A stretch of DNA of 64,000 nt from Euborellia annulipes (taxonomy: Eukaryota; Arthropoda; Insecta; Dermaptera; Anisolabididae): positions 62,001 through 126,000 of the forward strand of contig JAKCPI010005210.1 in assembly GCA_023213315.1 (NCBI GenBank), given 5' to 3'. The stretch's first letter is position 1, and each line of letters begins with the position of its first letter. Below are positions 1-17,364 of the stretch, piece after piece. Made by a program: the position numbers and the translations under genes. The notes below the pieces were generated by a model. That model made no database searches, was not told where the DNA came from, and worked only from the letters and a program-made list of their open reading frames with translations.

Positions 1-387
1 ATAAATACAAATGTATCTGTCTTAATTGGCTTTTCTAAATTTTTAATTATTCCTAGAGAGATGTTTAAAATATTATGAATTAATTTAAAATATTGGCAAG
101 AAATGTATTTTTTTTTTTGTTGTTGTTGTTTTTGTTGATGTTAGTGTTTGAAGGCAAATGCGGCGTTTCTTTAGAAATGTGTTTCAGCTGACGTTTCTTG
201 CCAAATATTTTAGACTCTTACTTTATTGTGCTTTTCTATTTTTTATATTTTATTTTCTGATTTGCAAGTAAGATTAGGGTTATATTTTTTTATATTTGAT
301 TTAAAAATAAAGATTGATTCGATTTTACTGGTTTAGAAATAGACTAAATGAACACATTGATGAGAGCGTAATTTTAAATCTAAAATT

Positions 388-506
388 GTCCTAGCACAGG
401 GGTAGAGTTTTCGCCTCTTGTGCTAGGGTCAGAGGTTCGCTTTCCGTCGACACAAATGAATTAATTGGCTACCAATCAATTGAAATAAATAGGGACGGGG
501 TTTAAA
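388..506 (+). repeat. SINE fragment (tRNA-derived family 1)
   Basis: A tRNA-like head (CAGGGGTAGAG..., then B-box-like AGAGGTTCGCTTTCC) is followed by the family body: AATTGGCTACCAATCAATTG, then AAATAGGGACGGGGTTTAAAT. The same body appears at 14738, 19750, 29385, 31570, 40190 and 60650. This copy lacks the usual GATGCCGAAAAAGACC 3' end. Confidence 0.6.
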
Positions 507-691
507 TTATTGTGGTTTTGAATGAAATTATTTTGAATAATTTTTATTTAAATTTCGGGCTATTAAATTTTAGACTTAAAATAATTTCATCACCAATACG
601 CATTAAGTCACAGGACACCCTGTATATCCATATATACGAGTGCTTGTATATACAGCATGTTACTAAATCAAAATTCAGGCAATGTCATAAT

Positions 692-856
692 CAGTACAAC
701 AATTAAGTTCTCACCTGGAAGATAGAGTCTTGAGAATATGGCGTATAGTGAAATAATTTTAATGACCGAATAGGTGAAACGCAAAATCTGGTACAGATGA
801 TTTTATATACTCAAGGCTCTAGCTCCCAGGTGGGGACTTAATTGTGGCGCTCACTG
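692..856. mobile_element. Short MITE with TA-type ends
   Basis: A roughly 165-bp imperfect hairpin. The left end (GTACAACAATTAAGTTCTCA) is inverted at the right end (GGGGACTTAATTGTGGCGCT followed by CACTGTAC). The ends resemble the TA-flanked CAGTGAGGG... element at 57364-57738, so it is probably a Tc1/mariner-type non-autonomous element. Confidence 0.5.
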
Positions 857-1712
857 TACCATAACCAGGGGGGGGGGGGGTGTTCAAAACCCCCCTGAAA
901 TCTTAAAACAAATCAATAAATAAAAAAAATAGAAAGATAAAGTGTTGAAAATTTTAAACATTTTTAAATTCTTTAAAATTTATTATTCACTTCACATTAG
1001 AAAAAAGTAAAAAATTCCTCTGGTCAGAATTAATTAGTTAATGTCAGCAGCAGACATTTCTTAGGTAATTTAAGAAAAACAGCAACACCGTTGAGTATAT
1101 TTATTGTAGATTGAAAAAATTATAAAATTTTTGGCAATTTTCTTCAAAAGAAAATTTTGTTAGTTCAAGTTCAAATAAAATTTAATTTAATTTCTAAAAA
1201 GTATTCTATATTTAGTTTTTTCATTGGTGCGGGTTGTTAATTTTAAAGAATTTCGTACATTAATTATTCTCTACCAGTTGATGTCATCATTACCAGTAAA
1301 ATATTTATATATAATGAGACACGAAAATAAAGGAACCTCTTTTTTGCTTTTTAATAGAAAAATCTAAGATATTTTAACTAAAATCCAGAGTAAAATATTG
1401 GAGTTTAGTTTATATTTTCTACTATATAAGAAAAAGAGGTTACTTTTCGGGTTTCTCTATATATTTATTCTTTATTATAATATTTTTACATATAACGATA
1501 TATTATCGTGAATAGAATGAAGTTTGAATACGATTTCATCCTTTACAGCCGAACAAAAATTTATTAAAAAATGTTTGAAATAAAAAAATATATATAAAAA
1601 GCAAAGCGTTAACTATACACGATAATATATATATATGGTCTTAAATGAATCAATCTCATATTACTTACAATTTTAGGGTTTGAATTAATACTCTTAAATG
1701 TCGAATGAAAAT

Positions 1713-7373
<5,661 letters not shown>

Positions 7374-7614
7374 TTAATTAAATCACACAAATTTACTTAT
7401 TCCTCATTGAGAAATTTGAACTTATCTTTTTTTATCCATTAAATCTAAGATAAAATAAACGATTTGACAAAATAAATAGAAGATAATAAACAGTGACAAA
7501 TTTCATCTTGATTTTATATTTTAGTTGATTTAGTTACTCGAAAGATGGCTCTCAAGTAGTGGGGAGGGAAATTTGACTTTTACAAATATTTAATCATTTA
7601 GTACGAATTTTAAG

Positions 7615-7846
7615 GAGCTCAGGGGCCCACATCTTGTGGGTACGTGGATGGCGACCACGAGCTGCCCTAGCTGGGACTGGCAGTGCTTCTGTTCTCTCCA
7701 TGTCAGTCTCTTCCCTTCTATATTTTTAACAGGCGTCAGATCGTGCGTCGGGCCGGCCTATTCTTGTCCTTCCCGATCGCAAAAACCCATGAACCGCCGA
7801 CCCCGCACCCCGAGATTTAAGGCGAAAAAAGAAGAAGAAGAAGAGT
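7615..7846 (+). repeat. SINE-like repeat family 2, (GAA)n tail
   Basis: Second copy of the repeat at 4328-4537, in the opposite orientation. It begins near AGGGGCCCACATCTTGTGGG and ends in GAAGAAGAAGAAGAG. The apparent open frames over it are by-products of its GC content. Confidence 0.55.
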
Positions 7847-9199
7847 ACGAATTTTAAGAATAAAATTAAAGGTAGGTTCCATGGGGGGGACAAGTCAATG
7901 GAAGAATTTGGAGTGCTTTTTGATATATTGTTCCTATGTTCAGAATGAATGTTTTTGTAGTCTAGTACAGAGGCTGCTAGTGTCGCCTGATTTGGATCTT
8001 GCGCATGCGCAGAAGAGCCACCAAGAATCAGGTTGCCTGCAAAACACATTTCGGCCATTTGCAAACAAGTGTCAAAGGCTTGATCAATTTCAGGTTTGTT
8101 TGTTTGTTTTTTGCTCAATTTATTTAATTTCTAATATACAATATATTTTTTTTGTTGGTCATTTTAAATATTTTGTAATATATTGTATTTATTAGAATTT
8201 ATTTTATTCTTTGATTAATTGTTTTGGCATATATAAAAATATTTTTTTGCTTTTACATTTTTTATAGGACTCAAGTGACAACTCATTTCGACCATTTGAA
8301 AAAGGTGTTTAATCAAGGGATACGTTATAATTTGCTTAATAATTCTTCAAACATCAAAATGAGGTTCGTTTGTCTATATACATGTACATGTATATATATA
8401 CACACACACGACATCCATAATATTATTTTTTTTTTATTGGAAGTTTGGTGGAAAAATTATATGCTTTTGTTATATTTTAACTTGTAATTTTTGGTCTTTT
8501 ATATATGTATGTTTATAAATATATTGTATATTTATTAAAGTTTTTGTGGTTGGAAATATTATTAGAGGAATTTTTTGGTCTATGATTAAAAATTCCTCTA
8601 ATAATATTGTATATTTTTTTTTAGAATTTTTCTAAAAAAAAATAATGTTTGCTTAAAATGTTTACTTTCAAATTTTTTATTTTAATAAATATATATTTTA
8701 ACTTGGAACTTTATTTATGCCTTTTATTTTCCCTGGAGGAAAAAAAAACCTTTCACTAACGATTTTATTCATTGGGACTAGAATCATTAAGATTTATTTG
8801 GATGAGAAATCAGAAACTAGTAATAAATAGCAGGAAATAAATAAATAATTATATACATTCTGGAGGAAAACCTTTCATTTGAATTTTTAAATCAGCCGCC
8901 CACCACCAAAGTAGTTCTGTATAAGCTGTTAGGGAGCGCTGAAGGTGCCTGGAATAGACCGTGTTTTAGGCACACCATTTTTTTACTACGTGATGTCCCT
9001 TCCCGTTTATTCCCTGGTAGGTTCGGTGACAATTACGAGCTACCCGAACTAAAGAAGGCATTTTCTTTTCTATGACAAACTTTTCTTTTTATCTCAATTT
9101 TAATATTTCTACAAATCCATAAGCTATATGAATTTTAACTAAAATACTTGCAACGCGTACAGTCCCCTAGGTCCGCTGGCTGGTTTTGAAAGTCTAAAT

Positions 9200-9691
9200 C
9201 AGCGTTTCCCAAAGTGTGGGCGACTCGCGACCCAGCACCGGGCCCATGAGAATTTGGCTGGGGGGGGCCTGGAAAGCCCCATATTTTCTCAATTTTTCTT
9301 GGGGCAGGGAGCTTTCTGGGGAGGGGCACCTCCCTAGTTACGCCTATGACCGGCCCTCAGAAAAATTGCGCCTGGGCGGGAAAAAAATTGTAAAAACAAA
9401 AAAAAATTCACTTAATTTAAATGAATATAATTATTAATTTATTAATTACTTATATTTTTCTTATATAGTTATTTTGCAATTTTTGTGTATTAAAAAAACA
9501 AATAAAACTTTTTTTTAATATAAGATCTTTTTCGGCATCTGAGGCCATTTAGACCCCGCCCCCCTATAATTTGATTTTTATTAAAAAATGAAATTTATTT
9601 TGTAAATAAATGTTTTTTTTTTCATAAGTTGGGTCTCGAAAAATTTTAAAACCTCATTCCAGGCCGAGATCAAAAAGTTTGGGAAACGCTG
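9200..9691. mobile_element. hAT-type MITE, CAGCGTTTCCC ends
   Basis: The terminal inverted repeats are CAGCGTTTCCCAAAGTGTGG and its imperfect complement CAAAAAGTTTGGGAAACGCTG. Flanks are GTCTAAAT and GTCTAAAA, an 8-bp duplication with one mismatch. The end sequence matches the general hAT pattern. It carries a SINE 3' end (about 9521-9560). No transposase. Confidence 0.75.
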
Positions 9692-9807
9692 GTCTAAAAA
9701 TTACGCCCCCCCCCCCCCGCCTCTCTTGATGGAGCCTGGGATTTGTTAAAACATTCAATTCAATATAGAAAAAAAAACTCATCTATACTATTATATAAAA
9801 GACAATC

Positions 9808-9808
<1 letters not shown>

Positions 9809-9870
<62 letters not shown>
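9809..9870 (+). repeat. (CTGT)n microsatellite
   Basis: About 15 tandem CTGT units inside the 5' region of the Helitron-like element. The open frame across it (repeating Leu-Ser-Val-Cys) is an artefact of the repeat. Confidence 0.9.
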
Positions 9871-9876
<6 letters not shown>

Positions 9877-10139
9877 AACGCATAGACTCCGAAACTACTG
9901 GACCGATTTTCATGGAGTTTTTTTTAATGGGTAGGGAATTTTCCGGGGGTGGTTTTAGGCTATCATTATATCGAATTAGGGGTAGGGAACCCCCCCTTTT
10001 TGGGGGTTATCAATTACCCCATAGCAAAGCATTGGAAAACAGGATCTAACTCGCTTTATGAAAAATATATTTATCAAATCTTTAAAATGAAAAATAAAAA
10101 CTCTTCCTCCCCCTAACAATTCGACATTTGAAAAGATTT

Positions 10140-11530
10140 TTCCGCTCTGCGCCCCCCACCCCCCCCCCCCCCCCCTAAAATTTATTTTTTATTCGATTTT
10201 AATACAATTTAAAATGACGCTTTCTTAGGGTGTAAATAATTGAAAAATGGTATTTTAGACCCCAGAAAGTTCAATCACCCCCCTGCCCCCCCCCCCCTGA
10301 AATTTATTTTTCATTCGATTTTAATAAAATTTAAAATGTTGCTTTCTTAGGGTGTAAATAATTGAAAAATGGTATTTTAGACCCCAGAAAGTTCAATCAC
10401 CCCCTGCCCCCCCCCCCCTGAAATTTATTTTTCATTCGATTTTAATAAAATTTAAAATGACGCTTTCTTAGGGTGTAAATAATTGAAAAATGGTATTTTA
10501 GACCCCAGAAAGTTCAATCACCCCCTGCCCCCCCCCTGAAATTTATTTTTCATTCGATTTTAATAAAATTTAAAATGACGCTTTCTTAGGGTGTAAATAA
10601 TTGAAAAATGGTATTTTAGACCCCAGAAAGTTCAATCACCCCCCTGCCCCCCCCCCCCTGAAATTTATTTTTCATTCGATTTTAATAAAATTTAAAATGT
10701 TGCTTTCTTAGGGTGTAAATAATTGAAAAATGGTATTTTAGACCCCCTGCCCCCCCCCCTGAAATTTATTTTTCATTCGATTTTAATAAAATTTAAAATG
10801 TTGCTTTCTTAGGGTGTAAATAATTGAAAAATGGTATTTTAGACCCCCTGCCCCCCCCCCCTGAAATTTATTTTTCATTCGATTTTAATAAAATTTAAAA
10901 TGTTGCTTTCTTAGGGTGTAAATAATTGAAAAATGGTATTTTAGACCCCCTGCCCCCCCCCCCTGAAATTTATTTTTCATTCGATTTTAATAAAATTTAA
11001 AATGTTGCTTTCTTAGGGTGTAAATAATTGAAAAATGGTATTTTAGACCCCCTGCCCCCCTGAAATTTATTTTTCATTCGTTTTTAATAAAATTTAAAAT
11101 GACGCTTTCTTAGGGTGTAAATAATTGAAAAATATATTAATCAAATATTTAAAATAAAAACTCTTCCTCATAATTAATTAAAATACATTTATCTGGACAA
11201 CTCTTAGTCATATCCCGAGACGCCGCCCGCCTGCGATCGATTTTAATAAAATTTAAAATGACGCTTTCTTAGGGTGTAAATAATTGAAAAATGGTATTTT
11301 AGACGTCAGAAAGTTCAATCACCCCCCTGACCCCCCTGAAATTTATTTTTCATTGGATTTTAATAAAATTTAAAATGTTGCTTTCTTAGGGTGTAAATAA
11401 TTGAAAAATGGTATTTTAGACATCAGAAAGTTCAATCACCCCCCTGACCCTCCTGAAATTTATTTTTTATTCGATTTTAATAAAATTTAAAATGACGCTT
11501 TCTTAGGGTGTAAATAATTGAAAAATATAT
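10140..11530 (+). repeat. ~120-bp minisatellite, about 11 units
   Basis: Unit marks: TGAAATTTATTTTTCATTCG, then TTTAAAATGTTGCTTTCTTA, GGGTGTAAATAATTGAAAAA, TGGTATTTTAGACCCC, and a C-run of 7-10. Units with AGAAAGTTCAATCACCCC are about 119-122 bp and units lacking it about 101 bp. Units differ mainly at TTG/ACG and in the length of the C-run. Unit starts fall near 10177, 10298, 10418, 10536, 10658, 10758, 10860, 10963, 11062, 11338 and 11453. Confidence 0.85.
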
Positions 11531-12045
11531 TAATCAAATATTTAAAATAAAAAATAAAAACTCTTTTTCATAATTAATTAAAATACATTTATCTGGACAA
11601 CTCTTAGTCATATCCCGAGACGCCGCCCGCCAGGGCCAGCGGGGTAGGGTTGCCGAAGGCAACCCTACCGCAGCTAGTTATTTATATATGCTAATGAACC
11701 AATTAAAATATTTATTCATTGTCACAGATTTGCCCTCCCCCCCCCCCATTCTTTTTTCATTTTCGGTAGGTGATATCACTGATCTTTAATAGATATTGCG
11801 TAACTTGTAAAAAAAACTTTCGTAAATAGAAGAACCCAACCAGATTAGTTTTACCGTCATGCCTACTGAAAGTGAGTGTGAATATAAACAAAACAAGCAA
11901 TCGGCGTGTAGGCTTATGTTGTAATAAGCGAAAGAAGGGAGTGACCTCATCGTAGAGGAGGAGGAGGAAGAGGAGGTCAAGAGAATTCATTGAATCGTTT
12001 TTATTTTTTGAAATTTGTTTCTCTGCTTTTGTCAATCATTCCATG

Positions 12046-12235
12046 CAGGGGCGTATATAAGGAGGGGGGGCGAGGGGGCCCGGGTCCCCCCGAAATGTCT
12101 GATCGGCCTCGCAGTGCGAAAAAATTTAGCCCTGTAAAAAAATAACTGAAAACTTTGATTCCGCAAAAAAATTTTTCGTAGAAAAGTTTTTGAGTTCAGG
12201 CCCCCCCCGAAAAAAAATTTCTATATACGCCCCTG
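12046..12235. mobile_element. hAT-like MITE, CAGGGGCGTATA ends
   Basis: 190 bp with inverted ends CAGGGGCGTATATAAG / CTATATACGCCCCTG and a perfect 8-bp target duplication ATTCCATG. Internal G- and C-runs pair with each other. No coding. Confidence 0.8.
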
Positions 12236-12346
12236 ATTCCATGTATTTGTTCTCTAAGCCTGAATAAATGGAGGGAGGGGGAGCGGATTATTCAGGGGAG
12301 GGGCAATTTAGAATTTGAAATATCATTTTATATATTTTACAAAAAT

Positions 12347-13692
12347 AAAAAAAAAAAAGTGCAGGAGGTGGATTTGAACTCGCGAAGTTTGGTTACGTGA
12401 AAAAAATATAGGTTGGTTGGAGGACGAATTAACTACCTGAGCCACACTTTATTTAATTCCATTAGGGGAAAATAAGCCTTATGAAAAACATAAAATAAAA
12501 GAAGTATTTAAAAAATGTTAATATTCCACATATGATATATCATTTTTCATTACTTTTTATGCTGATTAATAATTTATAATCGAAATCTCAATAGCATTCA
12601 TAATTTTCAAATAATTCAATGGACAAACGTCAGATTGTTTATGCCTTGATGTAATTAAACCAAAAACTCTATCTAACATATGATACATGTCATTAATTCT
12701 TGAATTCCCCCTGATTCCAGAGAACTAAAGCCCTTTTAATTATATGATCTAATTTGGGAGTTATTGGCGATCAAAGTTGATGTCATTAAGGTCGAAAATA
12801 GTCTTATATTTTCGACCTTAATGACATCAACACTCAATTCTATATATTATCGAAAAAGCTTATTTAGCATTGTCTGATTAAAACCAAATTTTTACCAGAG
12901 ATTTATAATTAAAAAATGAGTTTTTTTCTAAAGTTTCATCGAGATTCGTAAAGAAATAAATAAAATATTGACTATTTTGTAATTTGAGTTTTAGAATTCG
13001 GGATCCCGGATGGGTAAAGAGAGCGCTCTGTGAACCGGGTCTAGGCTTGCAACTGAGATCCCGAATTCTAAAACTAAATTTACAAAATAGTTAATATTTT
13101 ATTTATTTCTTTACCAATCTCGATGAAACTTTAGAAAAAAACTCATTTTTTAATTATAAATCTCTGGTAAAAATTTGGTTTTGATCAGACAATGCTAAAT
13201 AAGCTTTTTTCGATAATATATAGAATTGCATTTTGATGTCATTAAGGTAGAAAATAAGCTTAACTTTGATCGCCAATAACTCCCAAATTAGATCATATAA
13301 TTAAAAGGGCTTTAGTTCTCTGGAATCAGGGGGAATTCAAGAATTAATGACATGTATCATATGATAGATAGAGTTTTTGGTTTAATTACATCAAGGCATA
13401 AACAATCTGACGTTTGCCCATTTAATTATTTGAAAACTATGCATGTTTTTGTCATTTTGATTATAAATTATTAATCAGCAAAAAAGTAATGAAAAATGAT
13501 ATATCATATGTGGAATATTAAAATTTTTTTAATACTTCTTTTTATTTTATGTTTCTCATAAGGCTTATTTTCCCCTAATGGAATTAAATAAAGTGTAGCT
13601 CAGGTGGTTAATTCGTCCTCCAACCAAGCTATATTTTTTTCACGTAACCAAACTTCGCGAGTTCAAATCCACCTCCTGCACTTTTTTTTTTT
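12347..13692. repeat. 1.35-kb fold-back with tRNA-like arm ends
   Basis: The left arm (12347-13007) and right arm (13056-13692) are inverted copies of high identity around a ~48-bp spacer. The outer ends carry the same tRNA-like unit, each with its 3' end pointing outward. The unit has an A-box-like TAGCTCAGGTGG, a B-box-like GAGTTCAAATCC about 50 nt on, a CACTTT end that pairs with AAAGTG, and a T-run. The left arm has an extra small hairpin at 12780-12832 (GGTCGAAAATA inverted). As RNA or single-stranded DNA it would form a long hairpin. It is not a functional tRNA gene, because the T arm does not pair. Confidence 0.8.
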
Positions 13693-14044
13693 AAATCATA
13701 TTATCAATTTCCTTTTATTTTTAATCCTAACTTATAATTTCATTTTAATAAATAAAGAGAAACATGGTATTATTATTAGAAATTATAAAAAATATTTTGT
13801 ATTCTTAAAAATTTATTTATTTGGGAGGAGCCGATTAGCTCTCGGATCATCCAAAGGCTCCCTGACTACGACTCCAATTTGGATCATAAAAACTCCAATA
13901 ACATCCTCTTTTGAAAAGAACCTATCCCCCACCCCTCCTTATATTTTGCATTTTTAATCAATCGTGTTCACACGCACACACACCCAGACGTTTTTTTTTT
14001 AAGTAGACTCGCTAAATGAAATTTTATTAAAATGCTTCTGTCTA

Positions 14045-14395
14045 TATTTATATATGATGTTAATTCGGCCGGCGATTGATTATCGCCCTGCGTCCCTCCA
14101 CCCCCTGTGATAAGAGGTAGGTGGTGGGAGCAGGTTGAGATCATCGCCTATTTGGCTTTCGGGGGGGGGGGAGACCCTGACACACTCCTCACTCCCTGGC
14201 ACTTCGTTTTCTTCTCTCTTCACCTCCACCTCCCGCCCGTCGTCGTCGTCGTCGTCCAAATTTACTAAGCCAACTCTTCTTGACTGGCGAGCGTTGAGCA
14301 TTCATTCGTTTGACGATCACAGCCAAGGTTCGAATACACAAAGTGCACAGCCTAATTCACTTTCAAGAAAATAAGAAAAAACATCCATCTAACAT
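14045..14395 (+). promoter_or_regulatory. GC-rich island, candidate promoter and 5' UTR exon
   Basis: A GC-rich block in AT-rich surroundings, with a G(10) tract, a CGT-repeat and no long coding frame. It ends with CTAACAT followed by GTGAGTACC, a strong 5' splice-site match at 14396. The next plus-strand gene begins its coding exon directly after a 3' splice site (TTTTTTAG before AATG at 20461), so it needs an upstream non-coding exon. This island is a candidate for it, across a ~6-kb intron. This is inference. Confidence 0.35.
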
Positions 14396-14737
14396 GTGAG
14401 TACCAGATATTTTATATCCCCCCCGAAGTCAAAAACACATTTTGTTAGATGGGGTTCATTTGACCCACTTGATGCCAAAAGTGACTTTTTTGTCATCGAT
14501 TTTAATAATTTTAAAAGTGTATATCCATTAAAAGACAAATGTTTATTCTAATTTAAAGGGGAAACCGCCCCTTGAAAATTGAAAGTTTTAAAAATCAGCC
14601 ATCTAAAGAAATTAATATATTTTTTTATATTTTTACATTTATCAAATTTCTCAAATTTCTCAAATCCTCTTAATGAAGGATTTATTTAAAAAAGTTTCAA
14701 TTCCCCCAAAGAGACCTTTCTGTAAATTGAATCTTCC

Positions 14738-14872
14738 GACCAGCCGGCCCCACCGGGTTCGCATCCCGTCCCACGCGACAAAAATGTATTTAAATTGAAT
14801 TAGCTTCCAATAGGAACGGGGTTTAAATCGCTATAGATGCCGAAAAGGCCCTTAAATAAAAAAAAATGCACA
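14738..14872 (+). repeat. SINE family 1, 5'-truncated
   Basis: B-box-like CGGGTTCGCATCCCG, then the family body and the conserved 3' end GATGCCGAAAAGGCCCTTAA followed by an A-rich tail. Confidence 0.65.
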
Positions 14873-15133
14873 ATACCTTTTTAGCGCCCCCCCCCCATTC
14901 GAAAACCAAACATTAACATAAACCATAAAAAAAAAACGCCCCAACGACAAAATTGCATTAATCCGTCCCTGAAATTCATTCCATTTCAACCCTTTGGGGG
15001 ACAGCTACAAGCGCGGGATCCAAATAAATATAGGTTTATGGCTCTATCTATCAGTTTAATTAATAATACTTCTTAATAAAAAAAACATCATTTACCGTAA
15101 AAATAACCATATCTTCTAGCTTTATTTCATAAA

Positions 15134-15351
15134 CAGTAGCGTAACTAGGTGGGGGCGAAGGGGGGCACTCGCCTCAGGCGCATCTTTGGCGCCCTAGGAC
15201 ATCTAAGATATAGCCCAGGAACGGTGATTTTGTCATATTCTTTCCATAGATTTCCCAAAAACACTAATAGTTTTCTTTTAAATAAAACTTAAAAAAAGAC
15301 GCCCTAGTTGAGCTTCGTCCCCTCGGCCCTCAAAGGCTAGTTACGCCGCTG
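15134..15351. mobile_element. hAT-like MITE, CAGTAGCGTAACTAG ends
   Basis: 218 bp. The ends CAGTAGCGTAACTAGG / CTAGTTACGCCGCTG are inverted. Flanks TTCATAAA and TTCAGAAA are an 8-bp duplication with one mismatch. The body is G-rich at one end and C-rich at the other. Confidence 0.7.
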
Positions 15352-15936
15352 TTCAGAAAAGGTCAAAAATTCTGAAAATCGCATATATTTATTGACATAC
15401 TACTTATATAGAGTACTGTAAAACTCATTCTTGAAAAATAAACTATTATTAAATCAACTTTTTTGTCTAAAAATTAATTAAAAAAAAACATCAGGTATTA
15501 TGGGACAGAGGGAGTATTTTTGTGGAAAGGGTGGAGGCTGTTTTAATTTAATGTATGGGGATGGCGGTGCTTAATATTTGTTAATTTTAACAAGTTCTTT
15601 TTCGGCCCAATACATTTTACATATTCTATTTATTTATAACATTTTATTTACCGCATCCGTTGGCGTATATGAGAAGGCGGAGGAGGGAGGGGGGGACGTC
15701 CCCCCCCCCTTAAAAAAACCGGAAGGAAGAAGAAGATAGTAAACAGGCATGTAGGCTAATGAGGTATTTTAATTAAGATTTGGAAGAAAGAGACGAGCAA
15801 GATTTAGGCATAATAGGATGTTTATAAAACTTAATATGTAATTATGACTGTTCGCAATGGGGGGGGGGGGCGCGGAATCAGCGAATTAGATATTAATATT
15901 CAAAACATCTCGATTCTTTTCGGACTTTACTAAGTC

Positions 15937-16145
15937 ATTGAGATATATCTAACAATCTGTGAGTGTCCCATGGCCCCCGGGAATCGAACCCAGGATCTCC
16001 AGCCTTTCCGGGGCATAGGCGTGCCTGCAATGGACAACACGCATATGCCCCGGAAAGGCTTGAGATCCTGGGTTCGATTCCCGGGGGCCATGGGATGTTT
16101 GGCCTCGTCAAATAAACAACACTCACAGATTGTTAGATATATAAT
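15937..16145. repeat. Palindrome with tRNA-like 3' halves
   Basis: Two ~90-bp arms are inverted around about 16028. Each contains a T-arm-like GGTTCGATTCCCGGG and CCCCGGAAAGGCT, and each ends in an ATCTAACAATCTGTGAG-type edge. It resembles a head-to-head pair of tRNA-derived repeats. The right arm has a small insertion near 16098. Confidence 0.6.
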
Positions 16146-16299
16146 ATAATTTGTTAAAAAAAAATAATTTATGAAAATAAAAAATCATCTTAATATTGAA
16201 TCTGGTAATATTTTAATATATTTTATTTGAAAAATATTTAAAAAAATAAATATAGATGGTTGAGATTTTCGATGTGGAATGTGCACATTCCATCATGAT

Positions 16300-16360
16300 G
16301 ATGTTTCGGTCGCAGCGGGCCGACCTTCGTCCGAACCGCAAGTGAAGGCGGACGTTTCTC
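16300..16360 (-). repeat. Hammerhead-like / Penelope-end relic
   Basis: On the minus strand: CGGACGAAGGTCG, a loop, CGACCGAAACATC. The GGTCG/CGACC helix and the GAAAC box are in the order seen at 21372, 47625 and 47680. The CTGA box is degenerate. A second GAGAAACGTC lies at 16351-16360. Confidence 0.35.
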
Positions 16361-17364
16361 GGCAATTCCGTTGCAAGGGGTAAGGGGGGGGGGGCGTCTC
16401 TCGATCCGAAGACAAGCAAAGGTGGGATCGTTGCGTGTTTTTTTTGGAGGGATTTTATTCGAATTTTGTTTTTGAATATTTTCGACTTTGTTCGGCACTT
16501 ATTATATAGGTAAAGAAAAATGACCTTGAAATGTTTGCGTTTCCTTAATTGATTTAGTATATAAGGATTCTTTAAATACATGAAGCCAATTTCATTTCTT
16601 TTGTAAATTATTAATTTTATTTGATTTTTTTTTTTGCTCTTTAATATAAATCAATATTTGCTATCTCATTTCTTAAGTGAGCACATGTTCTATTTTAAAC
16701 GCTTATGCTAGAAAAGAATAAATTAGTGAATGATAATTATATACGAAAAAAAAAGAAAATATTTATAATAAATTTAAAAAATTGTCCGAATTCGATCTCT
16801 CCAGTCTATGGATTTCTTTCATAATCGAATGCATAGCTTCATTTTGGAATGGGGAGTTTTTTTTTTTTTTTTTTTTAATTAAGCAAGACAAGAAATCAAT
16901 ATCTCTCTATTCTTTAAAGATAGAAATTTTTTTAATTAATTTGTTTTATGAAAAAGCCAGAGGTAAAAAGCATGTTTTGATTGAACAGACACAATTCAGG
17001 GTGAATATTGGGGTGGGCCGAAAAAACTCAGTTGTAATAGCGCGGGAAAGTTGCGAATTATATAGACAAAAAAAAAATTATCAAAAATAGGTTGACATTT
17101 TCTGGCCGCGCGTAGGCCCTAGTTTGGCAAAATTAAAAAAAAAAAAAACATAATTTTTGAGATTATTTTTTTAATTTTTTAATTTGATGTTTTTGTAATG
17201 TAATCGTTTGTAACGATTTCAAAAAAAAGCCTGAAAATATTGTGTTTTAATTTTTGATATCTTTCGGCCGAGCATAAGCCCCAAAATTTGCCAAAATAAT
17301 GAAAAATTTACATTTCGAGTTTTTTAAATATCTTCAATATACTTTTTTTTTTAAACATAATAGA

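Larger units (their letters stand above)
1..1712. other. Intergenic, 3' of the oxidase gene
   Basis: AT-rich sequence with no supportable coding region. It holds a SINE fragment (388-506), a short TA-type MITE (692-856) and a G-run at 869-878. The rest is unremarkable A/T-rich DNA. The open frames here are short and have no recognisable protein features. Confidence 0.6.
9782..11677 (+). mobile_element. Non-autonomous Helitron/Helentron-like element
   Basis: It starts TCTATACTATTATATAAAAG directly after an A and ends CTAG directly before a T, the A/T insertion pattern of Helitrons. The palindrome GGTAGGGTTGCCGAAGGCAA (11644-11669 region) forms a hairpin a few bases before the CTAG. Near the 5' end is a (CTGT)n tract (about 9809-9870), followed by CGCATAGACTCCGAAACTAC and GACCGATTTTCATGGAG, a layout seen in Helentron-associated elements. 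Most of the body is a minisatellite (10140-11530). A ~115-bp 3'-terminal segment is duplicated (11127-11240 and 11530-11640). No Rep/helicase coding. Confidence 0.75.

Noticed and set aside
9743..9934. Open frame with repeating Leu-Ser-Val-Cys
   Set aside because: Produced by the (CTGT)n microsatellite in the Helitron-like element; no start context or protein features.
10140..11530. CRISPR-like spacing of repeats
   Set aside because: Units are contiguous and homologous over their whole length, with no unique spacers, in a eukaryotic genome: a minisatellite, not CRISPR.
13590..13690. tRNA gene with intron
   Set aside because: A and B boxes and an acceptor-like pairing are present, but the T arm does not pair and the same unit is inverted at 12358-12450 in a fold-back repeat.
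14080..14374. Short open frames on both strands in the GC-rich island
   Set aside because: Ser/Asp-rich frames arise from the CGT repeat and G-run; neither connects to splice sites in phase.
16020..16095. tRNA gene
   Set aside because: Only a 3' half with a T arm; no D arm or matching acceptor, and it lies in a palindrome.
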